From positions 51,200 through 115,199 of the forward strand of contig JBCCGK010000027.1 of NCBI GenBank assembly GCA_039029315.1: a DNA stretch of 64,000 nucleotides, read 5' to 3'. The notes beneath the pieces were generated by a model, which did no database searches, was not told the origin of the DNA, and worked only from the letters and a program-made list of their open reading frames with translations. A program made the position numbers and the translations under genes. Shown here piece after piece: positions 1 to 8,851 of the stretch (position 1 is its first letter; every line of letters begins with the position of its first letter). Source of the DNA: JBCCCJ01 sp039029315 (GTDB lineage: Bacteria > Bacteroidota > Bacteroidia > J057).

Positions 1-2
1 AT

Positions 3-3000
3 GGCGGCTATGCAGGGGTGGGATTTGCCAAAGCCAATGGGAGCCTGGAACATGCCTTCATCATTCGGCTGGATGCCAGTGGGCAATTGCTGTGGTCGAA
101 GCTGTACGCCCCAAGCATCAGCACCAATATTCGGTTGAATCGAATTGATTTTGATGCCTCAGGAGAAATATTAGCTGCAGGACACTCCTACTGGAATACC
201 TTTCTGATGAAGGTCAGTGAGGTCGATGGGACACAAATGTGGCACCAGATTTATACGGATGAGACGCCCATCAATCCGCGACCAGAAGATTTGAAAAGCT
301 TTCCAAGCGGGAAAATAGTCATCTTCTCCAAAGGTAATGAAGGCGGGATTCGCAAACTCACAGTCGATGCCAATGGCCTTCCAGCAGTGGGGTTCAACTG
401 TCTAAGCGACGATCATTCCTTTCAATTGACTACTTCTGATGCCGGAATTGGCTGGGTAGATGAAGCAACCTATCATGGGGGGAGTCTGGGATTTCAGTAC
501 ACAGATGTAGAAATGAATGAATTCGACAAGTCTAGGGGATGTCTGGCCTCTGTTACTTGTTGCGGCGAAATTGGGGATATTCCTACACCAGAAGAATGTG
601 CAGCGAACCATGGATCAGCTACTCCCGGAATGAACCGGATCATTTCCAGAAGCATGCGAGAAGCGATTACAGCTGATCCTGGTTCCCTCTTAATGGCTGG
701 AGATTTGACAACTCAGATTGCCTACTTTGATGGACTTGGCAGGCCTTTACAATCCATTGCTGTACAAGCAACACCCAATTGTCAGGATTTGATCAGCTTC
801 AGCAAGTATGATCATTTCGGAAGACAACCTAAGGTCTTCTTACCATTCGTTGATCAAGGGGTAGGAGGTGCTTTCAGAGCTGGAGACCAAAGCGGGAATC
901 AGGATGGATTTTTTATAGGGCTGTTTCAAAATAGTGGAGGAGAGGCATACACATTGACTGACTTCGAGCCGTCGCCTCTCAATCGGGTGCTTGCTCAAAG
1001 TGGTCCTGGGGCGGATTTTCATTTGCATCCTGCTTCAACCCAATACCTTACAAATGGAGCCAATGAAGTGTATCAATATCCCCTGGATGGAACCCCTCCT
1101 TTTGCTCCAGGCTATTATGATGCAGGAGAATTGTATCTCAGCCAAACGACTGATGAAAATGGAGGCATCACCAAAACCTATACGGATAAGTTGGGTCGAA
1201 CCATTCTCAACAGTGTACAGGTTGAAGGGAACACTTATGCCAATACCTATTTCATTTATGATGTCTATGGAAATGTAAGGTATGTTGTTCCGCCGGAAGC
1301 GAGCAAGATTGGGGTATTGAGCACGGATGTCTTGAATTCTCTTTGCTTCCAGTACACATATGATGCTCGACATCGTATAATGGAGAAGAAAGTCCCCGGT
1401 GCCGATTGGGTACATTTCATCTACAATGAGCTGGATCAGCTTGTATTCACCCAGGATGGCAATCTGCGAGATGGTACATATGCCAATGGGGTTGCAAACA
1501 GTTGGTTGTTTAACAAATATGATGCAATAGGGCGGCCAATCCTTACAGGAATTCACACAGGAGATCGAGCTACCTTAGAAACAGGCTTGACCAATAATCC
1601 TTTATTTGAAAATCCTGGTCCTGGGGTTGCAGGCTATACCAATATCGCCTATCCTCTAACACCAGATGCAAATAGTGAAAATTTACATTCCATTAGCTGG
1701 TTTGATAGTTATGAGATGGATGGTGCAAATATTCCAGCCTATGCGCCAGAATCCGAAGTGAGTGTAGTTGAACCCGAACTATTACATCTACAAGGTCAGG
1801 TAACTGGCGTTGAGCTTTCTGTGCTTGATGCTTCCATTACCGAAAGACTACGGACAATTACCTACTTTGATGCATATGGTAGGGAATTACAGACGCATTC
1901 CAAGCATCTGCATGGGACAGATATTTCAACTTCTTTGATCAACTTTGCTGGTGAAACTGAGCTTTCTGTTCTTCGGCATCAGGGGCCTGTGAATGATATT
2001 CGTTTGATCAAGCGAATGGCTTATGATCATACTGGCAGACTCCTCCAGACGACTTTACAAGCTGAGGAAGCTGGAGTTGAAGTGATCTCTGAGACCCTTT
2101 GTGCCACCTATGAATATGATGACCTCGGACAAATGGTGGAGAAAAACCTTCATTCTGAAGATGGTGGCTTGAGTTTCTGGCAGTCCGTCGATCATCAATA
2201 CAATATCCGAGGCTGGATCACTGCCATCAATGGCCTGGAAGAATCGAATTGGTCCGGAAATGACAATGATCAATATGAAGATCTCTTCGGAATGGATTTG
2301 GCTTACAATAAGCCATCTACTACGGGTGGAGCAACCCCTCTCTACAATGGCAATATATCTGAATGGAGATGGACCACAGCTACTCCGCCTTTGTTTTCCA
2401 CGGAACCTCTTGAGAGAGCCTACACTTATGAATATGATCTGCTCAATCGCGTTAAAGCAGCGAATTACAGATCCAACAAAAACGGAGATTGGAATACAGA
2501 CTTGAATGCTTATTCCACGGAGTATCGCTACGACCTGAATGGGAATATTGATTCCCTGCGCAGAAAAGCCTTTGATCAGATCGGCGTGATCCATCAGATT
2601 GATGATCTGGCCTATGCCTATGATCCTGCCAATCAGAATCGTCTGACAGGAGTCAAGGATTGGAGCAATATCCCTGAAGGCTTTGAGGATGATGGCAGCT
2701 ACAATGATTATACCTATGATGCCAGCGGGAATATCATCACTGATGCCAACAAAGGAATCACAGTTGTCTACAATCATCTCAACAAACCTGTTGAAATCAA
2801 TTTTGATGGGACGGCGAATAAGATTGCCTTTATCTATGATGCCATTGGGACCAAGTTACAACAGATTGTCAGTGGTACCTCTGAAAAGACCAACGATTAC
2901 ATCAGTGGATTTTTCTATGAGGAGAATGACTTGCGATTCTTCTCACATGATGAGGGACGTGCTGTCAAAACTGATGAGGGGAACCTTCGCCTAGAGTATA

Positions 3001-4187
3001 ATCTTGTCGATCACTTGGGCAATGTTCGAGTAACTTTTTCTGATACCAGCGAGGCTTGTGAAGGGCCTGTAGTGCTGAGTGAGGACCATTACTATCCATT
3101 TGGTTTGCAGATGCCTTTCTTGTCAGAGACTGCAGGGGAAGTACAGCGGTTTAAATACAATGGTAAGGAGCTGCATCAAGAATATGGTTTGGGATGGTAT
3201 GATTATGGTGCGCGGATGTATGATCCTGCGATAGGGAGATGGAATGCCAATGATCCATTAGCTGAAATGTACGGAGACTGGAGTCCTTATAATTATGTCA
3301 TGGGCAATCCCTTGGCTTCGATTGATCCAGATGGCATGCAAACTCAGCGAATACAAGACTTTGATGGTAACTGGCATGAAATAGATGATGATGATGTAGT
3401 GAATGTGTATCAAACTGAAGGTGCTTCTGGCCCTCCTCTTTCGAACCCAAATGAATGGTCAGGTGAGAATCATGGATCTTTTAGTGATCCGAATGGAGAA
3501 AATCCTGCGAATGTTTCTACGATTTATGATCCTGCAAGATCACGGACATATTATGTTGCCAGATACAATACGGATGAAGGTTCCAGTTGGATGTATTATG
3601 ACGAGGGACTTGGAAGATGGCAGGTCTTCTTGCCATATACAGGTGGAAATGGTCGTTGGCAGGCATCTCACCAAAGAAACTGGCAATATGGACTTCAAGA
3701 AGGGATAAATGAAATGGCCCCACTTTTAGAAGCTTCTGCAACCATGTTAGAGGTTACAGCATACTTCATGATTCCAGGGACCGGAAGTGGTGGAGCCATA
3801 GCACGAGGTGCAACTAGACTACCTTTGACTTCCATTGCTACTAGAAAAGTAGTGATTCTTCCATTCTCAAAAAGTGGTGCCAACTTCGTTTATCAATCCT
3901 TTTTAGTTGGTACAACTCAATATGTTGGTATCACTGGCAATTTGTCGAGGCGCGCTGCCCAACATTTGGCTACAAAAGGAATTAGCATTCAACCACTTTT
4001 GAAAGGTCTGTCAAGAGCAGATGCGCGAGCAGTTGAACAAGCCCTGATTGAAATTCATGGCCTTGGTAAAAATGGTGGAACCTTATTGAATAAAATAAAT
4101 AGCATCTCTCCGAAGCGGAAAATATTTAAACAACAACTTCTGAGAGGACTTGAAATTCTCAAATCCATTGGTTATCCAGTTCCATAG
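3..4187 (+). CDS. RHS-repeat protein (polymorphic toxin) with C-terminal GIY-YIG nuclease-like domain, 5' truncated
   Basis: The reading frame is open to the left edge, so the true start lies outside the window (1395 codons seen). Residue numbers count from an in-frame GTG at 18. Residues 1-130 carry propeller-like repeats ending in LLWSKLY-type strands. Residues about 215-280 resemble DUF6443 (YFDGLGRPLQS), followed by many YD/RHS repeats. The RHS core is at about 1020-1110 (VDHLGNVRVTF, YYPFG, GWYDYGARMYDPAIGRW, DPDGM). Like other RHS proteins it probably forms a cocoon around a variable C-terminal toxin. That toxin (about 1286-1375) looks like a GIY-YIG nuclease: YVGITGNLSRR from about 1302, Arg 1311/1312 and a candidate catalytic Glu near 1340 in ARAVEQALIEIHG. 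The product would be exported and might cut nucleic acid in competitors. No immunity gene follows; a terminator-like hairpin begins 40 bp after the stop. RHS assignment is secure, GIY-YIG assignment fairly good, secretion route unknown. Confidence 0.85.
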   Translation, partial: GGYAGVGFAKANGSLEHAFIIRLDASGQLLWSKLYAPSISTNIRLNRIDFDASGEILAAGHSYWNTFLMKVSEVDGTQMWHQIYTDETPINPRPEDLKSFPSGKIVIFSKGNEGGIRKLTVDANGLPAVGFNCLSDDHSFQLTTSDAGIGWVDEATYHGGSLGFQYTDVEMNEFDKSRGCLASVTCCGEIGDIPTPEECAANHGSATPGMNRIISRSMREAITADPGSLLMAGDLTTQIAYFDGLGRPLQSIAVQATPNCQDLISFSKYDHFGRQPKVFLPFVDQGVGGAFRAGDQSGNQDGFFIGLFQNSGGEAYTLTDFEPSPLNRVLAQSGPGADFHLHPASTQYLTNGANEVYQYPLDGTPPFAPGYYDAGELYLSQTTDENGGITKTYTDKLGRTILNSVQVEGNTYANTYFIYDVYGNVRYVVPPEASKIGVLSTDVLNSLCFQYTYDARHRIMEKKVPGADWVHFIYNELDQLVFTQDGNLRDGTYANGVANSWLFNKYDAIGRPILTGIHTGDRATLETGLTNNPLFENPGPGVAGYTNIAYPLTPDANSENLHSISWFDSYEMDGANIPAYAPESEVSVVEPELLHLQGQVTGVELSVLDASITERLRTITYFDAYGRELQTHSKHLHGTDISTSLINFAGETELSVLRHQGPVNDIRLIKRMAYDHTGRLLQTTLQAEEAGVEVISETLCATYEYDDLGQMVEKNLHSEDGGLSFWQSVDHQYNIRGWITAINGLEESNWSGNDNDQYEDLFGMDLAYNKPSTTGGATPLYNGNISEWRWTTATPPLFSTEPLERAYTYEYDLLNRVKAANYRSNKNGDWNTDLNAYSTEYRYDLNGNIDSLRRKAFDQIGVIHQIDDLAYAYDPANQNRLTGVKDWSNIPEGFEDDGSYNDYTYDASGNIITDANKGITVVYNHLNKPVEINFDGTANKIAFIYDAIGTKLQQIVSGTSEKTNDYISGFFYEENDLRFFSHDEGRAVKTDEGNLRLEYNLVDHLGNVRVTFSDTSEACEGPVVLSEDHYYPFGLQMPFLSETAGEVQRFKYNGKELHQEYGLGWYDYGARMYDPAIGRWNANDPLAEMYGDWSPYNYVMGNPLASIDPDGMQTQRIQDFDGNWHEIDDDDVVNVYQTEGASGPPLSNPNEWSGENHGSFSDPNGENPANVSTIYDPARSRTYYVARYNTDEGSSWMYYDEGLGRWQVFLPYTGGNGRWQASHQRNWQYGLQEGINEMAPLLEASATMLEVTAYFMIPGTGSGGAIARGATRLPLTSIATRKVVILPFSKSGANFVYQSFLVGTTQYVGITGNLSRRAAQHLATKGISIQPLLKGLSRADARAVEQALIEIHGLGKNGGTLLNKINSISPKRKIFKQQLLRGLEILKSIGYPVP

Positions 4188-4226
4188 GAATTTGCGTCGA
4201 TTTAACCTTTATTCATCATTTTCTGT

Positions 4227-4256
4227 ACACGGCAGTTAGTAGCTGCCGTGTCTTTT
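4227..4256 (+). terminator. Rho-independent terminator after the RHS gene
   Basis: A perfect 9-bp stem (ACACGGCAG / CTGCCGTGT) with a 7-nt loop is followed by CTTTTC. It sits 40 bp beyond the RHS stop codon and leaves no room for a co-transcribed immunity gene. Confidence 0.75.
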
Positions 4257-4271
4257 CATTTACTCCTCAAA

Positions 4272-4387
4272 CTTAATACGTTCTCCCATCCCCACATCCT
4301 ATGCTGCAAACGTATCAAGTAGTTGTCCTGGACAAAAGACGGGAGACGCTTGCGGGTTGGATTTTGGGCAGGGGAAAGTCTTCCGTC
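4272..4387. repeat. REP-like two-hairpin repeat, left copy
   Basis: This 116-bp unit holds two imperfect inverted repeats: CTTAATACGTT (4272-4282) with AACGTATCAAG (4309-4319), and GACGGGAGAC (4338-4347) with GTCTTCCGTC (4378-4387). A second unit of exactly the same length and layout lies at 5083-5198 in the same orientation. The RAYT-type transposase gene lies between them, and its stop codon begins at the last base of this copy. This arrangement is what is expected of REP elements mobilised or maintained by RAYT proteins. Confidence 0.7.
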
Positions 4388-5043
4388 TACTGATCAACCT
4401 CCCCCTCATACCCCTCAAAACCAATACGCTCCTCATGATACACCCGAAACACCGCCACATCCTCCTCGAAAAAAGCCAGAACCGCCTCCACATTTACCCG
4501 GAAATCATTCCCTGAAAGCACCTCACCATATGAAGAATAGCCCCAATCTCTGGGATGGTCTACAAAGCCATGGTGAACCGGATTGTTGTTGATGTAGTGG
4601 ATGCAGGTTTTGGTGTAGAAATTATTCCTCACAAGGATGCGCCGAAACCGCTTCTCGAACAAACTCCCTGTATGTCCTTGTTCTTTGTTATAAGCTTTGA
4701 CATAGCTATTGAACCATCGTTTGAATTGGTCGATGAGGAAGTCGTGGATGTTCAGATCTTCGAGGAATGTGGTGGCCTTGATGGTGCCTTCCTGTTTGGC
4801 AGATTCGAAGAATGCTTCGTCTATTTCTTTGACTCTGATCAGTAAGTGAAAGTGATTGCCCATCAATACCCAGGCGAGGAGGTCGATGTAAGGGTGTATA
4901 TACTTCCGCATGCGTTGCAGAAAGAAATCTCTGTTGCGGTCAGAGGAAAAGATGGACCTGCCATTGTTGCCGCGATTGTAGATGTGGTAGATCCTGTTTG
5001 CTTCAAAGCGGGCGAAATGTTTTGTGGATTCATTTTTGGCCAT
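4387..5043 (-). CDS. REP-associated tyrosine transposase (RAYT, Y1_Tnp / IS200-like)
   Basis: The 218-aa product has the single-strand DNA transposase core of the IS200/IS605 superfamily. It shows YHIYNRGNN near the N-terminus, an HUH metal-binding motif in NHFHLLIRV, and the candidate catalytic tyrosine in HYINNNPVHHGF followed by DWGYSSY, the usual RAYT ending. RAYT proteins nick and join palindromic REP sequences and are usually single-copy domesticated genes. The frame stays open upstream to 5259, but that extension is translated from the right-hand repeat and has no family similarity, so the ATG at 5043 (MAKNESTKHF) is preferred. The gene is flanked by two 116-bp direct repeats with conserved hairpins, which are its likely substrates. 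No target-site duplication or cargo gene was recognised. Confidence 0.88.
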   Translation of the reverse strand: MAKNESTKHFARFEANRIYHIYNRGNNGRSIFSSDRNRDFFLQRMRKYIHPYIDLLAWVLMGNHFHLLIRVKEIDEAFFESAKQEGTIKATTFLEDLNIHDFLIDQFKRWFNSYVKAYNKEQGHTGSLFEKRFRRILVRNNFYTKTCIHYINNNPVHHGFVDHPRDWGYSSYGEVLSGNDFRVNVEAVLAFFEEDVAVFRVYHEERIGFEGYEGEVDQ

Positions 5044-5082
5044 GGGCCAGAAGATAGGGAAATCGGTGGAGTTTTCCTGATA

Positions 5083-5198
5083 CTTAATACGTTCTCCCGC
5101 CGCCTCATTCCTACCCGGCAAACGTATCAAGTATATGTCTTCGACAAAAACGGGAGACGTTTGCGCGTCGGGTTGTGCATAGGCTAACGTCTTCCGTT
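5083..5198. repeat. REP-like two-hairpin repeat, right copy
   Basis: Same length (116 bp), order and orientation as the copy at 4272-4387. The first hairpin arms are CTTAATACGTT (5083-5093) and AACGTATCAAG (5121-5131). The second are AACGGGAGACG (5149-5159) and CGTCTTCCGTT (5188-5198). Compared with the left copy, the outermost pair of the second hairpin changes G-C to A-T on both sides, a compensatory change. The loop sequences have diverged. The copy sits about 40 bp upstream of the RAYT start codon. Confidence 0.7.
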
Positions 5199-5315
5199 TA
5201 AGGAAAAATCCAATCCCCGATGATATGCCTCCCACATCCGGGACCATATAAGTAAGCAACCATGAACCACAATTCTTTTTTATTGTAATTTTTCAACTTT
5301 AACATTTTATCAATC

Positions 5316-6047
5316 ATGAAACACTGCATCAGCATGTGGCTGGCACTGATCTGCTGTGCCGCCACCTTCGCTCAATCGCTGCGCACCTTCGATGCACCAG
5401 AACAAGCATTCGCCATCAAAGGCTGGCATGCCAACAGTCACTTTCTTCTTCAGGAGACTGGCAGTGAACTGGATGTCATCATGGACAAAGGCAGCTTTGA
5501 AGCCATGAGCCTGGAACTGGGCGCCAATGAGGCAGCGCAAGACCTACAACTCAGTTTCACTGCCAAAACCAGCCAAAGAATGAATCTAAGGCTTGATTTG
5601 CTGATCAATGGAGAAAGCATCTCGCAGACCCAACAGCTGGATGCAGAGCCGAATGGACAGGAATTGAGCTTCCGATTTCAACTTCCTTCCAGCAAAACGG
5701 CAAGTGCTCCAACCTTACTATTTTATCCTGCCCCTGGAGAATCCTTTGCTGGAATGCTAACGCTCTCTCAACTGAGAATCAAAGCCAATCTTCGCAATCT
5801 GAAACCAGAAGTCACGGTTTTCCCAAATCCTGGCAAACATCGGGTGACCATCGATCTGAATGACTGGGAAGCCAAACAGCTTCAACTGATCTCCACAACA
5901 GGACAAGTGATGATGCAGAAAGGCATCACAAGCCCAGCTGGCGAAAATATCGACCTGGATGTAAGCCACTTGACCCCTGGAATCTATTTCCTCCAACTTA
6001 ATGGGCAGAATCAAAGCCAAAGCACCAAACTGATCATTTTTCCCTAA
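5316..6047 (+). CDS. Secreted protein with type IX secretion C-terminal sorting domain
   Basis: The 243-aa product begins with a Sec signal peptide (MKHCISMWLALICCAATFAQ). A beta-rich middle region of about 130 residues resembles a carbohydrate-binding or jelly-roll module, but I cannot name the family. Residues about 165-243 form a Por-type sorting domain, with VFPNPGKHRVTI, a LISTTGQVM strand, LTPGIYFLQL and a final KLIIFP strand. Such domains direct export through the type IX system, after which the tail is normally removed. The next gene starts 42 bp downstream on the same strand and encodes a secreted glycosidase-like protein, so the two probably form one operon. Role unknown; a surface accessory to the downstream enzyme is an inference. 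Confidence 0.75.
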   Translation: MKHCISMWLALICCAATFAQSLRTFDAPEQAFAIKGWHANSHFLLQETGSELDVIMDKGSFEAMSLELGANEAAQDLQLSFTAKTSQRMNLRLDLLINGESISQTQQLDAEPNGQELSFRFQLPSSKTASAPTLLFYPAPGESFAGMLTLSQLRIKANLRNLKPEVTVFPNPGKHRVTIDLNDWEAKQLQLISTTGQVMMQKGITSPAGENIDLDVSHLTPGIYFLQLNGQNQSQSTKLIIFP

Positions 6048-6089
6048 TCCTTCAATCTAACACCCCACATTTTTTTACATCTCAAAATC

Positions 6090-8834
6090 ATGAAAACTAT
6101 ATACCACAAATATTGGCTCACCTTGCTGACCTGCCTGTGTATCCTGGCACCGAATCTGAGCCTGAAAGCACAGAATTCTCAGAAAATCTCTGTGAATAGC
6201 AGCATGATCATCTCCCAAACCGGAGCCGGCGGGGCAGATGCACTGATAGATGAACAAAGTCTGGCTGGAGATCCTCGCAGCGGAAGCGGTGGCAACTGTT
6301 CTTCAGATTGGAGCCCGCAATGGGCCAATTTGCCACACAATGCCGTACTGGATTTGCAAGCTGACTATACATTGACAGACATCTATCTGTTTGACCTACA
6401 CGGAAGCGGTGAGGTACGTGTCTATGTCGGAAGTCCTGGCAATTGGAATAGCAATCCCCTAATTGTGGATCATTGCACCCAATGGAACAGCTGGGTAGGA
6501 CATTCTGTCAATGCGACCTCTCGCTATCTGAAGATCGAAAGCTATAGCGGAGATTGTCGGGCTTTTGAATTTGTTTTCTATGGCTCTACAGGCTCTACCC
6601 CCCCGCCTCCACCTCCTCCACCTCCACCACCGCCTCCGCCATCCTCTGGCAAGATTAGCCTGAATCCAGCCAATGCTGTTACGACTTCTGGTGTAGGCGA
6701 TATCTCCAAACTCTTTGACGATCAGGCCAATGTAGACCCTGCCAGTTCTTCCACAGCACCAGCAACTTCGGATAACAAAAGTTGGAATGAAAGCTGGGGT
6801 GCAACTGCAGACGGATACATTCACCTGGGACAATCTACCAGCATTGGTAGCATCTATCTCTATGATTTCCAGGGAGCAGGCAACTTTGAAGTATATACGG
6901 GCTCTCCTGGCAACTGGAACCTCCTGTTCACAGATGGCATGACAGGCTATCTGACCTGGAATGAACATGCCAATCTGAATGTAACAACCGAATACCTTCG
7001 ATTTGTCAAAGCGGGAAGTTTTCCCAAAGTCAGTGAGGTCGTGGTCTACGGCTCCGGCGGATCTGGTGGGTCAGATGCCACAGCTCCTTCAGCCATCAAT
7101 AATTTGACAGTCAGCGGTGTGAGTGAAAGTACAATCTCTCTCTCATGGACAGCAACTGGAGACGATGGATCATCAGGAACAGCGAGCAGTTATGACCTGC
7201 GATACAGTACTTCGCCAATTCACTCAGGGAATTTTGGGCAAGCGAGCCAGGCTTCGACTCCTAGTCCTGCCTCTTCGGGAACCTCTCAATCTACTACCCT
7301 TGCCAATTTGCAGGACAATACAACCTATTACTTTGCCATCAAGGCGATTGATGAGGCAGGCAATGTGTCCAACATCTCCAATACCACTTCAGGAACAACT
7401 GATGACAATGGGAATCCTCCACCACCACCCCCTCCTCCTCCTTCAAGCGGTGATTATCCGCGAATGGACTTGTTGGTTGGTTCTAACTTTGTTCTGGACA
7501 ATGATCAACCCAATGGAGGAATTTATGACCGTCCCAATTTGGAACAAATCAAGCGCCTGCGCCTGTATATGTTTGGGGGGGATGTCTCCGATGGCAATCC
7601 CAATAATATATATCTTGATCCCACACAGGGATTTGGAGGCACCTACAGTATCAAGGATTTGGGAGATTATCTGGCCTCTAAGGGAGTATTGTTGCAAGCC
7701 AGTTTGCGAGACAATCCTGAGTTCTGTGGAAATGGGGGACAATATCCAGATGGGCCTTGTAATACAGGTGGAAATTCGGAGCAGCCCGGAAGCTACAATG
7801 ACTTCGCCAATTTCATGAAGAACATGGGCCAGCAATTGGAACCACATGGCGTAGAATCCATTGCCGTAGGAAATGAATTCTATGAACATTGGAAGGATGA
7901 TCATGAAGAATGGTCCCCCGAAGATCGCGCAGCCTTGATGGCAGAGATTGAAAATGTCTATCCCAAAAGTACACGCAATATCAAAGTCGGACCATCTGGT
8001 GATGTTGCCTGGGATACCCATCATTTTGATCGCCTGACCAATCATCTTCAGTCATTGGGGTACAATTATATTCCTTATGACTGGTATCAAGTGCATATCT
8101 ATTGGAATACCAGCCATGCGACCAATAACAATTACACCCAGGGGATAGACTTCAGCAATGGGCCTGATCATCCTGAAGACAATGGTGGCCTACGTCAATT
8201 TGCGCAAAATATGGTGGATCACATTCATAATTTTGATCCCAGTGTGCCAGTAAGAATCGGCGAATTTGGCTATGATGTTGGGAATTGGCAATCACCGATT
8301 GACAACCAAAGTGATGGATCTCCCAATTTGGCTTATGTACCAGGAAAAGACACGAGACAGACTCAGGCGGAATGGATTGTGCGATCTTATCTGGCATACT
8401 CAGCAGTTGCTGGTCTGGAAGCGGCTTATCTCTATACATGGGATCATACCTATGGCGGCGGTGGCGGATGGTTATTTGGCTCTTCTGGGATGTTTGATGG
8501 AGACAATACGATTGCGATGCCTTCCTGGTGGTATGTCATCACGATGAAAAACATCCTGACAGGCTATACATTCGAAGCCGTTGAAGAAGAATCAGCCAAT
8601 GTCTACCGCTATCGGTACAGCAATGACGCTGGGAAGAAGATTTATGTGGTCTGGACACCTACAAGAGGAGATGGCAATGTGAATAACTATAGCTTCTCGG
8701 TTCAGGGGAATTCAGCGCAGAAGAAAGATCTGGTGATCGGAAGTACACAGGGATCTTCCAGCTCGATCAATGTCAGCAATGGACAAGTGAATATCAATGT
8801 GAGTCAAATTCCTACATTTATTGTGATGGATTGA
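6090..8834 (+). CDS. Secreted multidomain glycoside-hydrolase-like protein (two discoidin-like domains, Fn3, TIM-barrel)
   Basis: The 914-aa product has a signal peptide (about 1-28). Two homologous discoidin/F5-8-type beta-sandwich modules lie at about 30-168 and 188-328; each has a IYLFDLHGSGEVRVYVGSPGNW-like core and an ending of the FEFVFYG/SEVVVYG type. A polyproline linker at about 171-184 joins them. A fibronectin type III module (about 330-440) and a second polyproline linker follow. The catalytic-looking domain (about 453-790) has Glu 596 in VGNEFYEHW and Glu 725 in RIGEFGYD, spaced like the acid/base and nucleophile of clan-A glycosidases. A beta-sandwich domain closes the protein. 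It probably binds and cuts an extracellular polysaccharide; the GH family and substrate are not recognised. No sorting domain is obvious at the C-terminus. A terminator hairpin follows at 8859. Confidence 0.72.
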   Translation: MKTIYHKYWLTLLTCLCILAPNLSLKAQNSQKISVNSSMIISQTGAGGADALIDEQSLAGDPRSGSGGNCSSDWSPQWANLPHNAVLDLQADYTLTDIYLFDLHGSGEVRVYVGSPGNWNSNPLIVDHCTQWNSWVGHSVNATSRYLKIESYSGDCRAFEFVFYGSTGSTPPPPPPPPPPPPPPSSGKISLNPANAVTTSGVGDISKLFDDQANVDPASSSTAPATSDNKSWNESWGATADGYIHLGQSTSIGSIYLYDFQGAGNFEVYTGSPGNWNLLFTDGMTGYLTWNEHANLNVTTEYLRFVKAGSFPKVSEVVVYGSGGSGGSDATAPSAINNLTVSGVSESTISLSWTATGDDGSSGTASSYDLRYSTSPIHSGNFGQASQASTPSPASSGTSQSTTLANLQDNTTYYFAIKAIDEAGNVSNISNTTSGTTDDNGNPPPPPPPPPSSGDYPRMDLLVGSNFVLDNDQPNGGIYDRPNLEQIKRLRLYMFGGDVSDGNPNNIYLDPTQGFGGTYSIKDLGDYLASKGVLLQASLRDNPEFCGNGGQYPDGPCNTGGNSEQPGSYNDFANFMKNMGQQLEPHGVESIAVGNEFYEHWKDDHEEWSPEDRAALMAEIENVYPKSTRNIKVGPSGDVAWDTHHFDRLTNHLQSLGYNYIPYDWYQVHIYWNTSHATNNNYTQGIDFSNGPDHPEDNGGLRQFAQNMVDHIHNFDPSVPVRIGEFGYDVGNWQSPIDNQSDGSPNLAYVPGKDTRQTQAEWIVRSYLAYSAVAGLEAAYLYTWDHTYGGGGGWLFGSSGMFDGDNTIAMPSWWYVITMKNILTGYTFEAVEEESANVYRYRYSNDAGKKIYVVWTPTRGDGNVNNYSFSVQGNSAQKKDLVIGSTQGSSSSINVSNGQVNINVSQIPTFIVMD

Positions 8835-8851
8835 TCAGTTGAAACATTGAT

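Noticed and set aside
5044..5259. 72-codon N-terminal extension of the RAYT open frame
   Set aside because: It is translated from the right-hand 116-bp repeat and has no transposase similarity; the internal ATG at 5043 fits the family start.
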